Source: Bacteroidales bacterium (GTDB taxonomy: Bacteria > Bacteroidota > Bacteroidia > Bacteroidales > F082). Taken from it: a stretch of 64,000 nt of DNA. The number at the start of each line of letters is the position of its first letter. Within the stretch, counting starts at the first letter, position 1. Positions 1 to 8,691 of the stretch are shown here, one piece after another. The translations under genes and the position numbers were made by a program. The stretch covers positions 82,349 through 146,348 of the forward strand of contig JAEEON010000075.1 in NCBI GenBank assembly GCA_016284305.1, written 5' to 3'. The notes under the pieces are model-generated. The model did not search any database, was not told the origin of the DNA, and saw only the letters and a program-made list of their open reading frames with translations.

Positions 1-972
1 GACCAGTTTATAGACGTCATCAATAGAGCATCCGCGGCTGAGGTCGTTGCAAGGTTTAGCGAGGCCTTGGAGCACGGGGCCGACAGCTTCAGCACCGGCG
101 AGACGCTGAACGAGTTTATAGGCGATGTTACCCACTTCGAGGCAGGGGAACACGAGGGTGTTAGCCTTGCCGGCGACAGGGCTGTTGGGTGCTTTGCTGG
201 AACCCACAGAAGGCACGATGGCGGCATCAGCCTGCAATTCACCGTCGAGGACGAGATCGGGACGGCGTTCTTTGGCAATGCGGGTAGCCTCAATGACCTT
301 ATCGACGACCTCATGCTTGGCGCTGCCTTTGGTAGAGAAGCTCAAGATAGCGGTGACGGGGTCTATCTTGGCGATAGCCTTGGCGGTGTCGGCGGTGCAG
401 ATGGCGATCTCAGCCAGCTGTTCGGCCGTTGGCATCGGGGTGACGGCACAGTCAGCGAAGACCATGCGTCCATCCGTGCCGTAGGGGCAACCTTCTGGGA
501 GGAACATGGTGAAAGCACCACTGACGCAGCTCACGCCAGGCACCGTCTTGATGATCTGCAAGGCGGGACGAAGCATGTCGCCTGTGGTGGAACGAGCACC
601 GCTCACCAAACCGTCGGCTTCGCCAGCCTTCACCAAGAGGATACCGAGATACATGAAGTTCTCGGCGAGGTCGCTGGCCTGCTCTGGCGTCATGCCTTTA
701 GCCTTACGGATCTCATAGAGAAGGTCGGCATATTTCTGTTTCTCCGGGTTGTTCTTCGGATCGATGATACGGGCTTTGCCGATATTTTGAAGGCCGAACT
801 CGGTGGTCATCTCTTTGATTTTCTCGGCGGGGCCGATGAGGATGATGTCGGCGACACCGTCGGCGAGCAAACGGTCGGCGGCTTTCAAGGTACGGGGTTC
901 ATCCCCTTCAGGAAGCACAATGCGCTGCTTGTGAGCTTGGGCATTGGCAATAATTTCTTGCATTAAATCCAT
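1..972 (-). CDS. pta: phosphate acetyltransferase, 3' end truncated by window edge
   Basis: Minus-strand translation from ATG at 972: MDLMQEIIANAQAHKQRIVLPEGDEPRTLKAADRLLADGVADIILIGPAEKIKEM, typical Pta N-terminus. The frame runs off the window edge, so it is absent from the ORF track. Confidence 0.93.
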   Translation of the reverse strand, partial: MDLMQEIIANAQAHKQRIVLPEGDEPRTLKAADRLLADGVADIILIGPAEKIKEMTTEFGLQNIGKARIIDPKNNPEKQKYADLLYEIRKAKGMTPEQASDLAENFMYLGILLVKAGEADGLVSGARSTTGDMLRPALQIIKTVPGVSCVSGAFTMFLPEGCPYGTDGRMVFADCAVTPMPTAEQLAEIAICTADTAKAIAKIDPVTAILSFSTKGSAKHEVVDKVIEATRIAKERRPDLVLDGELQADAAIVPSVGSSKAPNSPVAGKANTLVFPCLEVGNIAYKLVQRLAGAEAVGPVLQGLAKPCNDLSRGCSIDDVYKLV

Positions 973-1062
973 GGTTGTTATTTTATTGAATTGTCTGTTT
1001 TTTTGGAATGCGCAAAGTTATGAAATATTATTATTTTTGCAAACGTTTTTCTCAAGGTTGAA

Positions 1063-1794
1063 ATGAACGAGGTAACCAACTTCATCACATCAGGATTTGA
1101 CGGGGTTATCAACCCGATAGTCAGGGTCACCCACGAAGTATTATCGGGGTGGAATCTGATTATCTTGGCGGTGGTGCTACTGTTGGTGGTCATCAACAAA
1201 CAGATCTATCCTCGCCAGTTCCGTCAGTTGCTTTCGGTTCCAGGAGGCGTGGCACACACCAACCAGCTGTTGCGCGAGTGGAGCCCACTGCGAAGCTTCA
1301 TTGGATTCTCGTTCATCATCTCTTACATCGTCGTGATTGCCTTGTTCGTCCAAAAAGCCTTTGTGGTGTTCTCGCGCGACGTGACCACTTACAATGGATT
1401 CGACACTTTCGGCGTCATCACCGGCATCGTCGCGGCATGGGTCCTCCTGCGTCTGCTAATCTTGTACTTCGTCGGATGGCTCTTCAAACAAAAAGAGGTG
1501 GTGACACGTCAAATCACCGTTCAGCTCTCCATATCAACGCTCTGTTTTCTGCTGCTCCAACCCGTGATTTGGTTGGTCCTTTATATCCCTAATTCCATCT
1601 TCGTATGGATTGGTATCGGGATACTGTTTCTAGCCGCCTTGACAAGGATGGTTCTCCAATGGAACGAGACGCGAGTTTTTTCAAAATTGCCTTCATTTTA
1701 TATTTTTTTGTATCTTTGCACGCTCGAAATTGCACCCTTAATACTCCTCTTAGTAGCTGGGATGCGGTATTTCGCACATAACCCTGTGTATTAA
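1063..1794 (+). CDS. DUF4271 domain-containing membrane protein
   Basis: Multi-TM 243-aa ORF directly upstream of uroporphyrinogen-III synthase, the usual Bacteroidales context. Confidence 0.8.
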   Translation: MNEVTNFITSGFDGVINPIVRVTHEVLSGWNLIILAVVLLLVVINKQIYPRQFRQLLSVPGGVAHTNQLLREWSPLRSFIGFSFIISYIVVIALFVQKAFVVFSRDVTTYNGFDTFGVITGIVAAWVLLRLLILYFVGWLFKQKEVVTRQITVQLSISTLCFLLLQPVIWLVLYIPNSIFVWIGIGILFLAALTRMVLQWNETRVFSKLPSFYIFLYLCTLEIAPLILLLVAGMRYFAHNPVY

Positions 1795-1804
1795 AAGTAA
1801 GCAA

Positions 1805-2566
1805 ATGAAGATCAAAAACATATTGGTATCGCAACCACAGCCCGCTGATATCTCCAAGACCCCTTATGGTGACATGATGAAGAAGTATGGGGTCAACTTC
1901 ACTTTCGAGAAGTTCATCAAACTGGAAGGCGTCACTGCTAGCGAACTTCGAAAAGAACATCTCAAACTCGCTGATTATTCTGCTATCATTCTTTCCAGCC
2001 GTAACGCTGTCGATCATTTCTTCCGCGTTGCCAAAGAGATGCGCTATGCGGTTCCTGAGACCCTCAAATACTTCTGCATCAACGAGTCCACGGCATTATA
2101 CCTGCAACGTTATGTGCAATACCGCAAGCGCAAGGTGTTCTATGGCAGCCAGACCTTCAACGACTTGATGGATATCATCAAGAAACACAAAGATGAGACC
2201 TATCTCTATTGTTGTTCCGACATCAGTTCCGAGAGCAACATCGCCCTGCTTTCCGACGCCAAGATCAACTTCAAGAAAGTGGTGATGTTCCGCACCGTGG
2301 CCGCCGACCTCAAGGACATCAAGATCGCCGACTACGACATGTTGGTTTTCTTCAGCCCTGCCGGCATCGACTCGTTGAAGAGCAACTTCCCGAAATTCAA
2401 GCAGAAAGATGTTGCCATCGGAGGCTTTGGCGACGCTACCTGCCACGCCATCGTCGAAGGAGGCTTCAACCTTGACTTCCACGCGCCTACAGAAACAGCC
2501 CCGTCGATGACTATGGCCATCGAGGAGTTCATCGCCGCGGAGATCAAGAAGAACAAGAAAAAATAA
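1805..2566 (+). CDS. hemD: uroporphyrinogen-III synthase
   Basis: MKIKNILVSQPQPADISKTPY...; HemD-like family between DUF4271 and rnpA. Confidence 0.85.
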   Translation: MKIKNILVSQPQPADISKTPYGDMMKKYGVNFTFEKFIKLEGVTASELRKEHLKLADYSAIILSSRNAVDHFFRVAKEMRYAVPETLKYFCINESTALYLQRYVQYRKRKVFYGSQTFNDLMDIIKKHKDETYLYCCSDISSESNIALLSDAKINFKKVVMFRTVAADLKDIKIADYDMLVFFSPAGIDSLKSNFPKFKQKDVAIGGFGDATCHAIVEGGFNLDFHAPTETAPSMTMAIEEFIAAEIKKNKKK

Positions 2567-2568
2567 GC

Positions 2569-2970
2569 ATGGAAGACTTCCCGAAATACGAGAGGATTTG
2601 CAAGAAAAACGATATCCAGTCTCTTTTTGACCAAGGGACTGGATTTTCTTGTTATCCCTATCGGGTTGTCTATCTGTTCCGCCCTACCGGAGAACACCCA
2701 ACGACATGCCGGCTGCTGCTCTCAGTCTCCAAAAAGCGCTTCCACCACGCCTTCAAACGCAACCGCGTGAAACGCCTCATCCGCGAGTCGTGGAGAAAGA
2801 ACAAATCCCCTCTTTATGAAATATGCGAGCAACATACGATTTCTGTCGATGTTGCGTTAATATATACTGCGACTGTCATCCACTCGTACGAAGAGATGTA
2901 CAACAAGACCGCCAAAGTAGTCACCGAACTTATCCGCCGCCATGAAAAAGAAATTCAGGCCTCTCACTAA
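2569..2970 (+). CDS. rnpA: ribonuclease P protein component
   Basis: Contains [21 protein letters not shown], the RnpA RNR-type motif. Confidence 0.92.
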   Translation: MEDFPKYERICKKNDIQSLFDQGTGFSCYPYRVVYLFRPTGEHPTTCRLLLSVSKKRFHHAFKRNRVKRLIRESWRKNKSPLYEICEQHTISVDVALIYTATVIHSYEEMYNKTAKVVTELIRRHEKEIQASH

Positions 2971-3172
2971 GCTGCTCATCGGGATGATCCGACTCTACCA
3001 GATCACCCTCTCGCCATGGCTTGGCGGAGCCTGCCGTTATACCCCCACCTGCTCCAACTATGGCATCCAAGCCCTGGAAAAATATGGCGCCTTCAAAGGC
3101 GGATGGCTGACCATCAAACGCGTGATCTCGTGCAATCCCTGGGGAGGAAGTGGATATGATCCGGTTCCGTGA
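2942..3172 (+). CDS. yidD: membrane protein insertion efficiency factor YidD
   Basis: [58 protein letters not shown]; overlaps rnpA by 29 nt. Confidence 0.95.
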   Translation: MKKKFRPLTKLLIGMIRLYQITLSPWLGGACRYTPTCSNYGIQALEKYGAFKGGWLTIKRVISCNPWGGSGYDPVP

Positions 3173-3175
3173 GAG

Positions 3176-3210
3176 TTTAGAATTTAGAATTTAGAATTTA
3201 GAATTTAGAG
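3176..3210 (+). repeat. 7-bp tandem repeat (TTTAGAA), about 5 copies
   Basis: tttagaa x4 plus tttagag between yidD stop and S41 peptidase start. Confidence 0.97.
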
Positions 3211-3233
3211 ATATTTAATACATAAAAAATAAG

Positions 3234-4874
3234 ATGAGATATAGGCTTTGGATTTATTTGTTGATGGGCATGATGATGTCCATCGGAGGTATGGCTCAGG
3301 AAAAGCAAAACAACTTCGAGATCTCCAAGAGTCTCGATATCTACAACAGCCTGCTTCGGGAGCTGAACCTGAACTATGTTGACGAAATCAACCCGGGAGA
3401 ACTCAACGAAACCGCCATCGACGCCATGCTCAAAGGCCTGGATCCCTACACCGTGTTCATCCCTGAATCGGAAATCGAAAACTATAAACTCATGACCACT
3501 GGCGAATACGGTGGCATAGGCGCTCTCATCCAGTTCGACGGAGAATACACCCGCATCTCCGACCCCTACGAAGGCTGGCCAGCACAGAAGGCAGGGTTGA
3601 GAGCCGGTGATGCCATCCTCTCCATCAACGGCGTTGACGCCCACAAGAAAACCACCGAAGAGGTCAGCGAACTGCTGAAAGGGCAACCTGGCACCGAAGT
3701 GAGCCTCAAGATCAAACGATATGGCGAAGACAAGCCCATCGAGAAAACCCTCAAACGCGAAAAAGTCAAAATCGACAACATCCCCTACTCCACGGTATTC
3801 GACAACGGCATCGGCTACGTGACGCTCTCCAGCTTCACCAAGGACGCTGGCAATGAGATGAAACAACGATTGCTCGACATGAAGAAAGAGCATCAACTCA
3901 AAGGCTTTATTATCGACTTGAGAGGCAACGGGGGCGGACTCCTTAATGAAGCCGTCGATATCGTCAATCTCTTCATCCCCAAAGGACAGCCCGTCGTCTC
4001 CACCAAAGGCAAAGCACAAAACTCCGGCCATATCTACAACACCAACAACCAACCTGTTGATGAGCAGATCCCCTTGGCCATCCTCGTTGACGGCGGAAGT
4101 GCATCGGCCAGTGAAATCGTTTCCGGAAGCATCCAGGACCTCGATCGCGGTGTCATCATCGGACAACGCACCTTTGGCAAAGGCCTGGTGCAGAACATCC
4201 TGCCCCTCACCTACAACACGCAGATGAAAGTCACCATCGCCAAATACTACATCCCCAGCGGCCGTTGCATCCAGGAAATTGACTATTCCCACAAGAAAGA
4301 CAGCACCGTGACCAAGACCGACACGCTTGGGAAGCCCTTCAAGACCATGGCTGGACGTACCGTTTATGAGGGACACGGCATCATGCCCGACGTCAAGATC
4401 ACACCAGAGAAATATGCCACCGTGACCGCTTTCCTCTACGCCAAGAACTACATCTTCGACTACGCCACCAAGTTTGCCCACGAGCATAAAAGCATCGCCC
4501 CTGCCAACGAGTTCAAGATCGACGATGAGACCTATCGCGACTTCATGAACTTCGTCAAAGAAAAAGAGTTCTCCTACACTACCGAAAGCGAAAAAATCCT
4601 CACCGACCTCAAGACCTCAGCCAAAGAGGAAGGGTACCTTGAAAGCATCAAAACGCAACTTGACGCTTTGGAGAAACAGCTTCAAGCCGACAAAGAAAAC
4701 GACCTCATAAAGAATCGCAAAGACATCGAAGAGCTGCTCCGACTTGAGATTGTCGGTCGCTACTACTATCAAGTCGGACGCATCGTGGCATCGCTCAAAA
4801 ACGACCCCGACTTGGAAGAGGCTTTCAAAATCCTCCTTGACAAAAACAGGTACGAATCCATCCTCAAACCGTGA
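3234..4874 (+). CDS. S41 family C-terminal processing peptidase with PDZ domain
   Basis: Signal peptide, PDZ (GGIGALIQFDGEYTRISDPYEGWPAQKAGLRAGDAILSING), catalytic region DGGSASASEIVSGSIQDLDRGVIIGQRTFGKGLVQ. Confidence 0.95.
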   Translation: MRYRLWIYLLMGMMMSIGGMAQEKQNNFEISKSLDIYNSLLRELNLNYVDEINPGELNETAIDAMLKGLDPYTVFIPESEIENYKLMTTGEYGGIGALIQFDGEYTRISDPYEGWPAQKAGLRAGDAILSINGVDAHKKTTEEVSELLKGQPGTEVSLKIKRYGEDKPIEKTLKREKVKIDNIPYSTVFDNGIGYVTLSSFTKDAGNEMKQRLLDMKKEHQLKGFIIDLRGNGGGLLNEAVDIVNLFIPKGQPVVSTKGKAQNSGHIYNTNNQPVDEQIPLAILVDGGSASASEIVSGSIQDLDRGVIIGQRTFGKGLVQNILPLTYNTQMKVTIAKYYIPSGRCIQEIDYSHKKDSTVTKTDTLGKPFKTMAGRTVYEGHGIMPDVKITPEKYATVTAFLYAKNYIFDYATKFAHEHKSIAPANEFKIDDETYRDFMNFVKEKEFSYTTESEKILTDLKTSAKEEGYLESIKTQLDALEKQLQADKENDLIKNRKDIEELLRLEIVGRYYYQVGRIVASLKNDPDLEEAFKILLDKNRYESILKP

Positions 4875-6439
4875 GTTGGCGAGAGAAGACACGGAGCATC
4901 GAGCCAGCGGCTTACTTCCTTGGTCTGGCCATGATGGCGGCAAGCCTCACCCTGTCGCCTTTCATGATGAGTGTCTCCCAGTTCTACCTCCTGGCCGTAT
5001 GGGTTTTCCTCGGTGATCCCATCAAGGACAAGCTACAACGCTTCGTCCACAATAGAATTGCCCTCGTACTCGTCTCGCTCTACGTGCTCCATCTCATCGG
5101 ATTGGCTTATACCTCCGACTTCGCCTATGCGCTCAAAGACCTTCGCGTCAAGCTTCCGCTGGTCACCTTCCCCTTGATCCTTTCCTCAACAAGACCATTA
5201 GAAAAACGCTATGCCGATTTGCTGCTATGGATCTATGTAATCTCCGTGGTCGTGGCCACAGGACACAGTTACAGCACCTATCTGAGACACGACTATAACG
5301 ACATCCGAGAAATCGCACATCATATCAGCCACATCCGCCTATGCCTCAACATCGTGTTGTGCATTGGCATCCTCTGTTATTTTCTGTTCTCGCGTGCCAC
5401 TTTATGGTGGTTGAGAGCAGCAAGCATGCCGCTCCTAGTCTGGTTTATGTACATGCTTTACATCTTTGAGTCAATCTCGGGCTACGCTGCCTTTGTGGGT
5501 GTCGTGATCATCTCGTTTTTGTATCTCTTCTTTACGAAAGTCCGAAGTCGGGGATGGAAAACAGCCATGATCCTTGTCATCATAGTCGTCCCTATCGTTG
5601 CGGGATTTCTGCTGTACCGCTTCGTCACCCCCATGATCAACGTCACCCCCGTCGATCTCAACAGCCTGGAGAAAAAGACCGCTCAAGGGAACGACTACTG
5701 GCACGACACCACCCATTTCCCTGTAGAGAACGGCCACTATGTGGGGTTGTATTTCTGCCGGCCCGAAATGCGCGAGGCATGGAATGGGCGTAGCGGCATG
5801 GATTACGATGGCCTGACCCTCAACGGAGAGAACCTCGAGGCCACTTTAGCCCGCTATCTCACCAGCAAAGGGCTGAGGAAAGACGCTGAAGGTGTTGCCG
5901 CTCTCGATGAACAGGACATCCGCAACGTGGAGCAAGGGGTGGCCAACTATGTCAACTGGACCCGTCGCGGAGTCTATGCCCGACTCTCAGAGACCTTGTT
6001 CGAATATGGTCAGTACCGGCGCGCCAACAATCCCAATGGAGGTTCCCTCTCCCAACGTCTCGAATACACCAAGGCCTCACTGTACCTTATCAAACAACAT
6101 TTACTTTTCGGTGTAGGCACTGGCGACATCCCCAACGCCTATATGACTGCTTACGACGAACTTCATTCTCCATTGCTGCCTCAATTCCGCCATAAGGCCC
6201 ACAACCAATACCTCTCCATCACGGTAGGGTTTGGCATCGTTGGCCTGATATGGTTCTTGATTGTCTTGTTCTATCCCTATCTTTCCTCGAGACAGCGGCG
6301 GACCTATCTCTATACCATCTTTTTGGTCATCCTTTTGATTTCAATGCTGCCAGAAGACACCATCGAATCACAAGCGGGCGTATCTTTTTATGCTTTTTTC
6401 AATTCTTTGTTTATCTTTGCGTTTCAAAAGAGAGGATAA
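4871..6439 (+). CDS. O-antigen ligase family protein
   Basis: Multi-TM protein with Wzy/WaaL-like HSPLLPQFRHKAHNQYLSITVGFGIVGL; 4-nt overlap with upstream gene, GTG start. Confidence 0.82.
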   Translation: MSWREKTRSIEPAAYFLGLAMMAASLTLSPFMMSVSQFYLLAVWVFLGDPIKDKLQRFVHNRIALVLVSLYVLHLIGLAYTSDFAYALKDLRVKLPLVTFPLILSSTRPLEKRYADLLLWIYVISVVVATGHSYSTYLRHDYNDIREIAHHISHIRLCLNIVLCIGILCYFLFSRATLWWLRAASMPLLVWFMYMLYIFESISGYAAFVGVVIISFLYLFFTKVRSRGWKTAMILVIIVVPIVAGFLLYRFVTPMINVTPVDLNSLEKKTAQGNDYWHDTTHFPVENGHYVGLYFCRPEMREAWNGRSGMDYDGLTLNGENLEATLARYLTSKGLRKDAEGVAALDEQDIRNVEQGVANYVNWTRRGVYARLSETLFEYGQYRRANNPNGGSLSQRLEYTKASLYLIKQHLLFGVGTGDIPNAYMTAYDELHSPLLPQFRHKAHNQYLSITVGFGIVGLIWFLIVLFYPYLSSRQRRTYLYTIFLVILLISMLPEDTIESQAGVSFYAFFNSLFIFAFQKRG

Positions 6440-6459
6440 GCACCTCAACCATTAATAAC

Positions 6460-6942
6460 ATGAAGAAACAACAATTCATCTCCGATTATGTCATTTATGA
6501 TGACGAGAAAGAGCTTGAGCTCAAGGATGCCGAGCTGTTAAGCCAGGCTCACGAGGCAGTTCAGGGTTCTTATGCCTCGTACTCCCATTTTCATGTTGGG
6601 GCAGCAGTACGGTTGTTGAACGGGGTGGTCGTCAAGGGAGCCAACATCGAAAATGCCGCCTATCCCAGCGGCTTATGTGCCGAGCGGGTGGCTTTGTTTG
6701 CGGCCCAGGCACAGTACCCCGATGTGCCTATCGAGGCCATCGCCATCACTGCAGAATCGGAGCACAACGAAATCGACGAGCCCATCGCTCCTTGTGGCGC
6801 CTGCCGCCAGGTAATGGTCGAAGCCGAACAACGCTCACAGCGCCCTTTGCGCATCATCTGCCAGGGTCATAAAGGAGCTATCATGGTTTTTGATGGCATC
6901 GAGACGCTCATGCCTTTTATCTTCTTGACTAAATTCTTATGA
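6460..6942 (+). CDS. cdd: cytidine deaminase
   Basis: VGAAVRLLNGVVVKGANIENAAYPSGLCAERVALFAA...PCGACRQVM; ATG at 6460 (the ORF track extends too far upstream). Confidence 0.95.
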   Translation: MKKQQFISDYVIYDDEKELELKDAELLSQAHEAVQGSYASYSHFHVGAAVRLLNGVVVKGANIENAAYPSGLCAERVALFAAQAQYPDVPIEAIAITAESEHNEIDEPIAPCGACRQVMVEAEQRSQRPLRIICQGHKGAIMVFDGIETLMPFIFLTKFL

Positions 6943-7346
6943 TCTCCCTATTGAGAATCGCATTCACCAAGGAATTCGTGCTGAAATTCCTGAAGTTCGG
7001 TGTCGTCGGGTTCTCCGGCGTGTTCGTCAACTTCGGAGTGACTTGGCTTTTCAAGGAGATCTTCAAGCTGAACAAGTATGTCAGCAACATTCTTGGTTTC
7101 GTCGTCGCTGCCACCACCAACTACCTGCTCAACCGATGGTGGACCTTTCAAAGCAACAACCCCGAGGTCGGTGTAGAATATGCCAAGTACTTCCTCATCT
7201 CCATCATTGGATTGGGAATCGACACCTTGACCGTCTATCTGCTCAACGGCAAGCTGAAATGGAACTTTTACCTCAGCAAAGTATTTGCCATAGGTGCTGC
7301 CACACTATGGAACTTCTTCGGGAACCTACTGTTCACCTTCTCCTAA
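6939..7346 (+). CDS. GtrA family membrane protein
   Basis: FLKFGVVGFSGVFVNFGVTWLFKEI...NYLLNRWWTFQS, typical GtrA. Confidence 0.92.
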   Translation: MISLLRIAFTKEFVLKFLKFGVVGFSGVFVNFGVTWLFKEIFKLNKYVSNILGFVVAATTNYLLNRWWTFQSNNPEVGVEYAKYFLISIIGLGIDTLTVYLLNGKLKWNFYLSKVFAIGAATLWNFFGNLLFTFS

Positions 7347-7354
7347 CTTCTTAC

Positions 7355-7374
7355 TTCTGTCTTCTAACTTCTCT
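7355..7374 (-). repeat. copy A of exact 20-bp repeat AGAGAAGTTAGAAGACAGAA
   Basis: Identical to 8671-8690; overlaps the 3' end and stop codon of the PAS gene. Confidence 0.95.
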
Positions 7375-7693
7375 CAAAATGCGGCATCTCCTCCGGAAGG
7401 ATCATCGAGAACTCCACTAAACCAGCAGGTTTGCCCTCTTCTCCCTCCTCATACCAAGGAGTCTGGAAGATCAACTTCTTCTTTCCCTTTTTCGAGATGG
7501 TATAGACATTGGAGACGTTGGCCTCAAGCATATGGCAGATCATCGCCCATGACTTGGGGTTATGGCATTGTTCGAGGTTGCGTCCACGGGCATCGCCGTT
7601 GACCTCGATGGAGCTGTCGTTTTGGTAGATCACGTTGCCGTCTTTGTCGCTGACGGTGATGGCAGGATTCACTCCTTTGAAGAAATCGATCAT
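7364..7693 (-). CDS. single PAS-domain protein
   Basis: FFKGVNPAITVSDKDGNVIYQNDSSIEVNGDARGRNLEQCHNPKSW, PAS-like; no output domain. Confidence 0.75.
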   Translation of the reverse strand: MIDFFKGVNPAITVSDKDGNVIYQNDSSIEVNGDARGRNLEQCHNPKSWAMICHMLEANVSNVYTISKKGKKKLIFQTPWYEEGEEGKPAGLVEFSMILPEEMPHFERS

Positions 7694-7703
7694 AGTTGAT
7701 AGT

Positions 7704-8669
7704 TTATTCGTTAGTAGTTAAGTCTATAGTAAGAACGATCGGCTGACTTTGTGCACAAACGACACCAATGCCGTTCTGCACATTGGAATACACCTGAACC
7801 GGTTCCATGAACATCCCAAGGACACTCCCTTGGTCGGTTTGTTGATAGGCGTTTAGAGATTTTTGATACTGAAAAAGATGCTGATCCACACGACTTACGA
7901 GCAGCGTAAAGGGCTCATAAAACTCCGCCCCGTAATGATCAACACTCATCGTGATGGAATACTCTTTCCCATCGAAATAGGCATCGCTGAAAGGATTGTA
8001 GCCTTTCCGTGCGTAATACTCCGAACCACCAAAGAGGTCATCGACGTGCACGATATTCATGAGGTCTTGAAAAACCGGGTCCTTGGTGACAAACCCATCC
8101 AATGCACCTTGAGGGTCAAGGTTATAATAGTCGGCACCGACAGGGTCCTTGATTTTCAACTGGAAAGACGCCGTATTATATGTATGGTCCTCTGAATACT
8201 GGATATGAATGGTGTCGAAACCAATCACCTCGGGGGCAAGAGGCATCGTGATTTCGGCCACTGCCACATCGTCAAACTCGCTCGAGCTCACCTCGAAACG
8301 CAGCTCGTCCCCTTCGCAAAGCAAGTAGGAACCCTCGCAATAGGTGAAGCCATACTCCAACTCCTGTGTAATCTCATCCGTGCCATACCACTCAACGTTG
8401 TAATACGTCATGGAATCCCTTACCTGAAGTGCCTCCTTGAATTCTCCATTCACAAACAGGTCCACCTCCACATCTTTCACTCGATGATCCTTTTGCGTCT
8501 CTATATAAAAAGAGCTTTTCTCCACCGAAAGGCGTGCCGGTTCACCCACCTTTTGGATGCCGTTAACCACGATCTTTATTTCCTCGTCCACATCCTCAAA
8601 AGGAATCACTTTCTCGCACGAGGCCAAGGCCAACAAAGCCATCCCGAATATAATTATGTATCTCTTCAT
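7704..8669 (-). CDS. DUF4249 domain-containing lipoprotein
   Basis: Lipobox LALASCEK; immunoglobulin-like N-terminus; directly downstream of a TonB receptor. Confidence 0.82.
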   Translation of the reverse strand: MKRYIIIFGMALLALASCEKVIPFEDVDEEIKIVVNGIQKVGEPARLSVEKSSFYIETQKDHRVKDVEVDLFVNGEFKEALQVRDSMTYYNVEWYGTDEITQELEYGFTYCEGSYLLCEGDELRFEVSSSEFDDVAVAEITMPLAPEVIGFDTIHIQYSEDHTYNTASFQLKIKDPVGADYYNLDPQGALDGFVTKDPVFQDLMNIVHVDDLFGGSEYYARKGYNPFSDAYFDGKEYSITMSVDHYGAEFYEPFTLLVSRVDQHLFQYQKSLNAYQQTDQGSVLGMFMEPVQVYSNVQNGIGVVCAQSQPIVLTIDLTTNE

Positions 8670-8670
8670 T

Positions 8671-8690
8671 TTCTGTCTTCTAACTTCTCT
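8671..8690 (-). repeat. copy B of exact 20-bp repeat AGAGAAGTTAGAAGACAGAA
   Basis: Identical to 7355-7374; lies in sense just upstream of the DUF4249 ATG. Confidence 0.95.
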
Positions 8691-8691
8691 T

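Noticed and set aside
67-966. 299-aa plus-strand ORF
   Set aside because: Antisense to pta; the minus strand gives a clear Pta protein and the plus frame shows only mirror-codon composition
3198-4487. 429-aa minus-strand ORF
   Set aside because: Antisense shadow of the S41 peptidase gene
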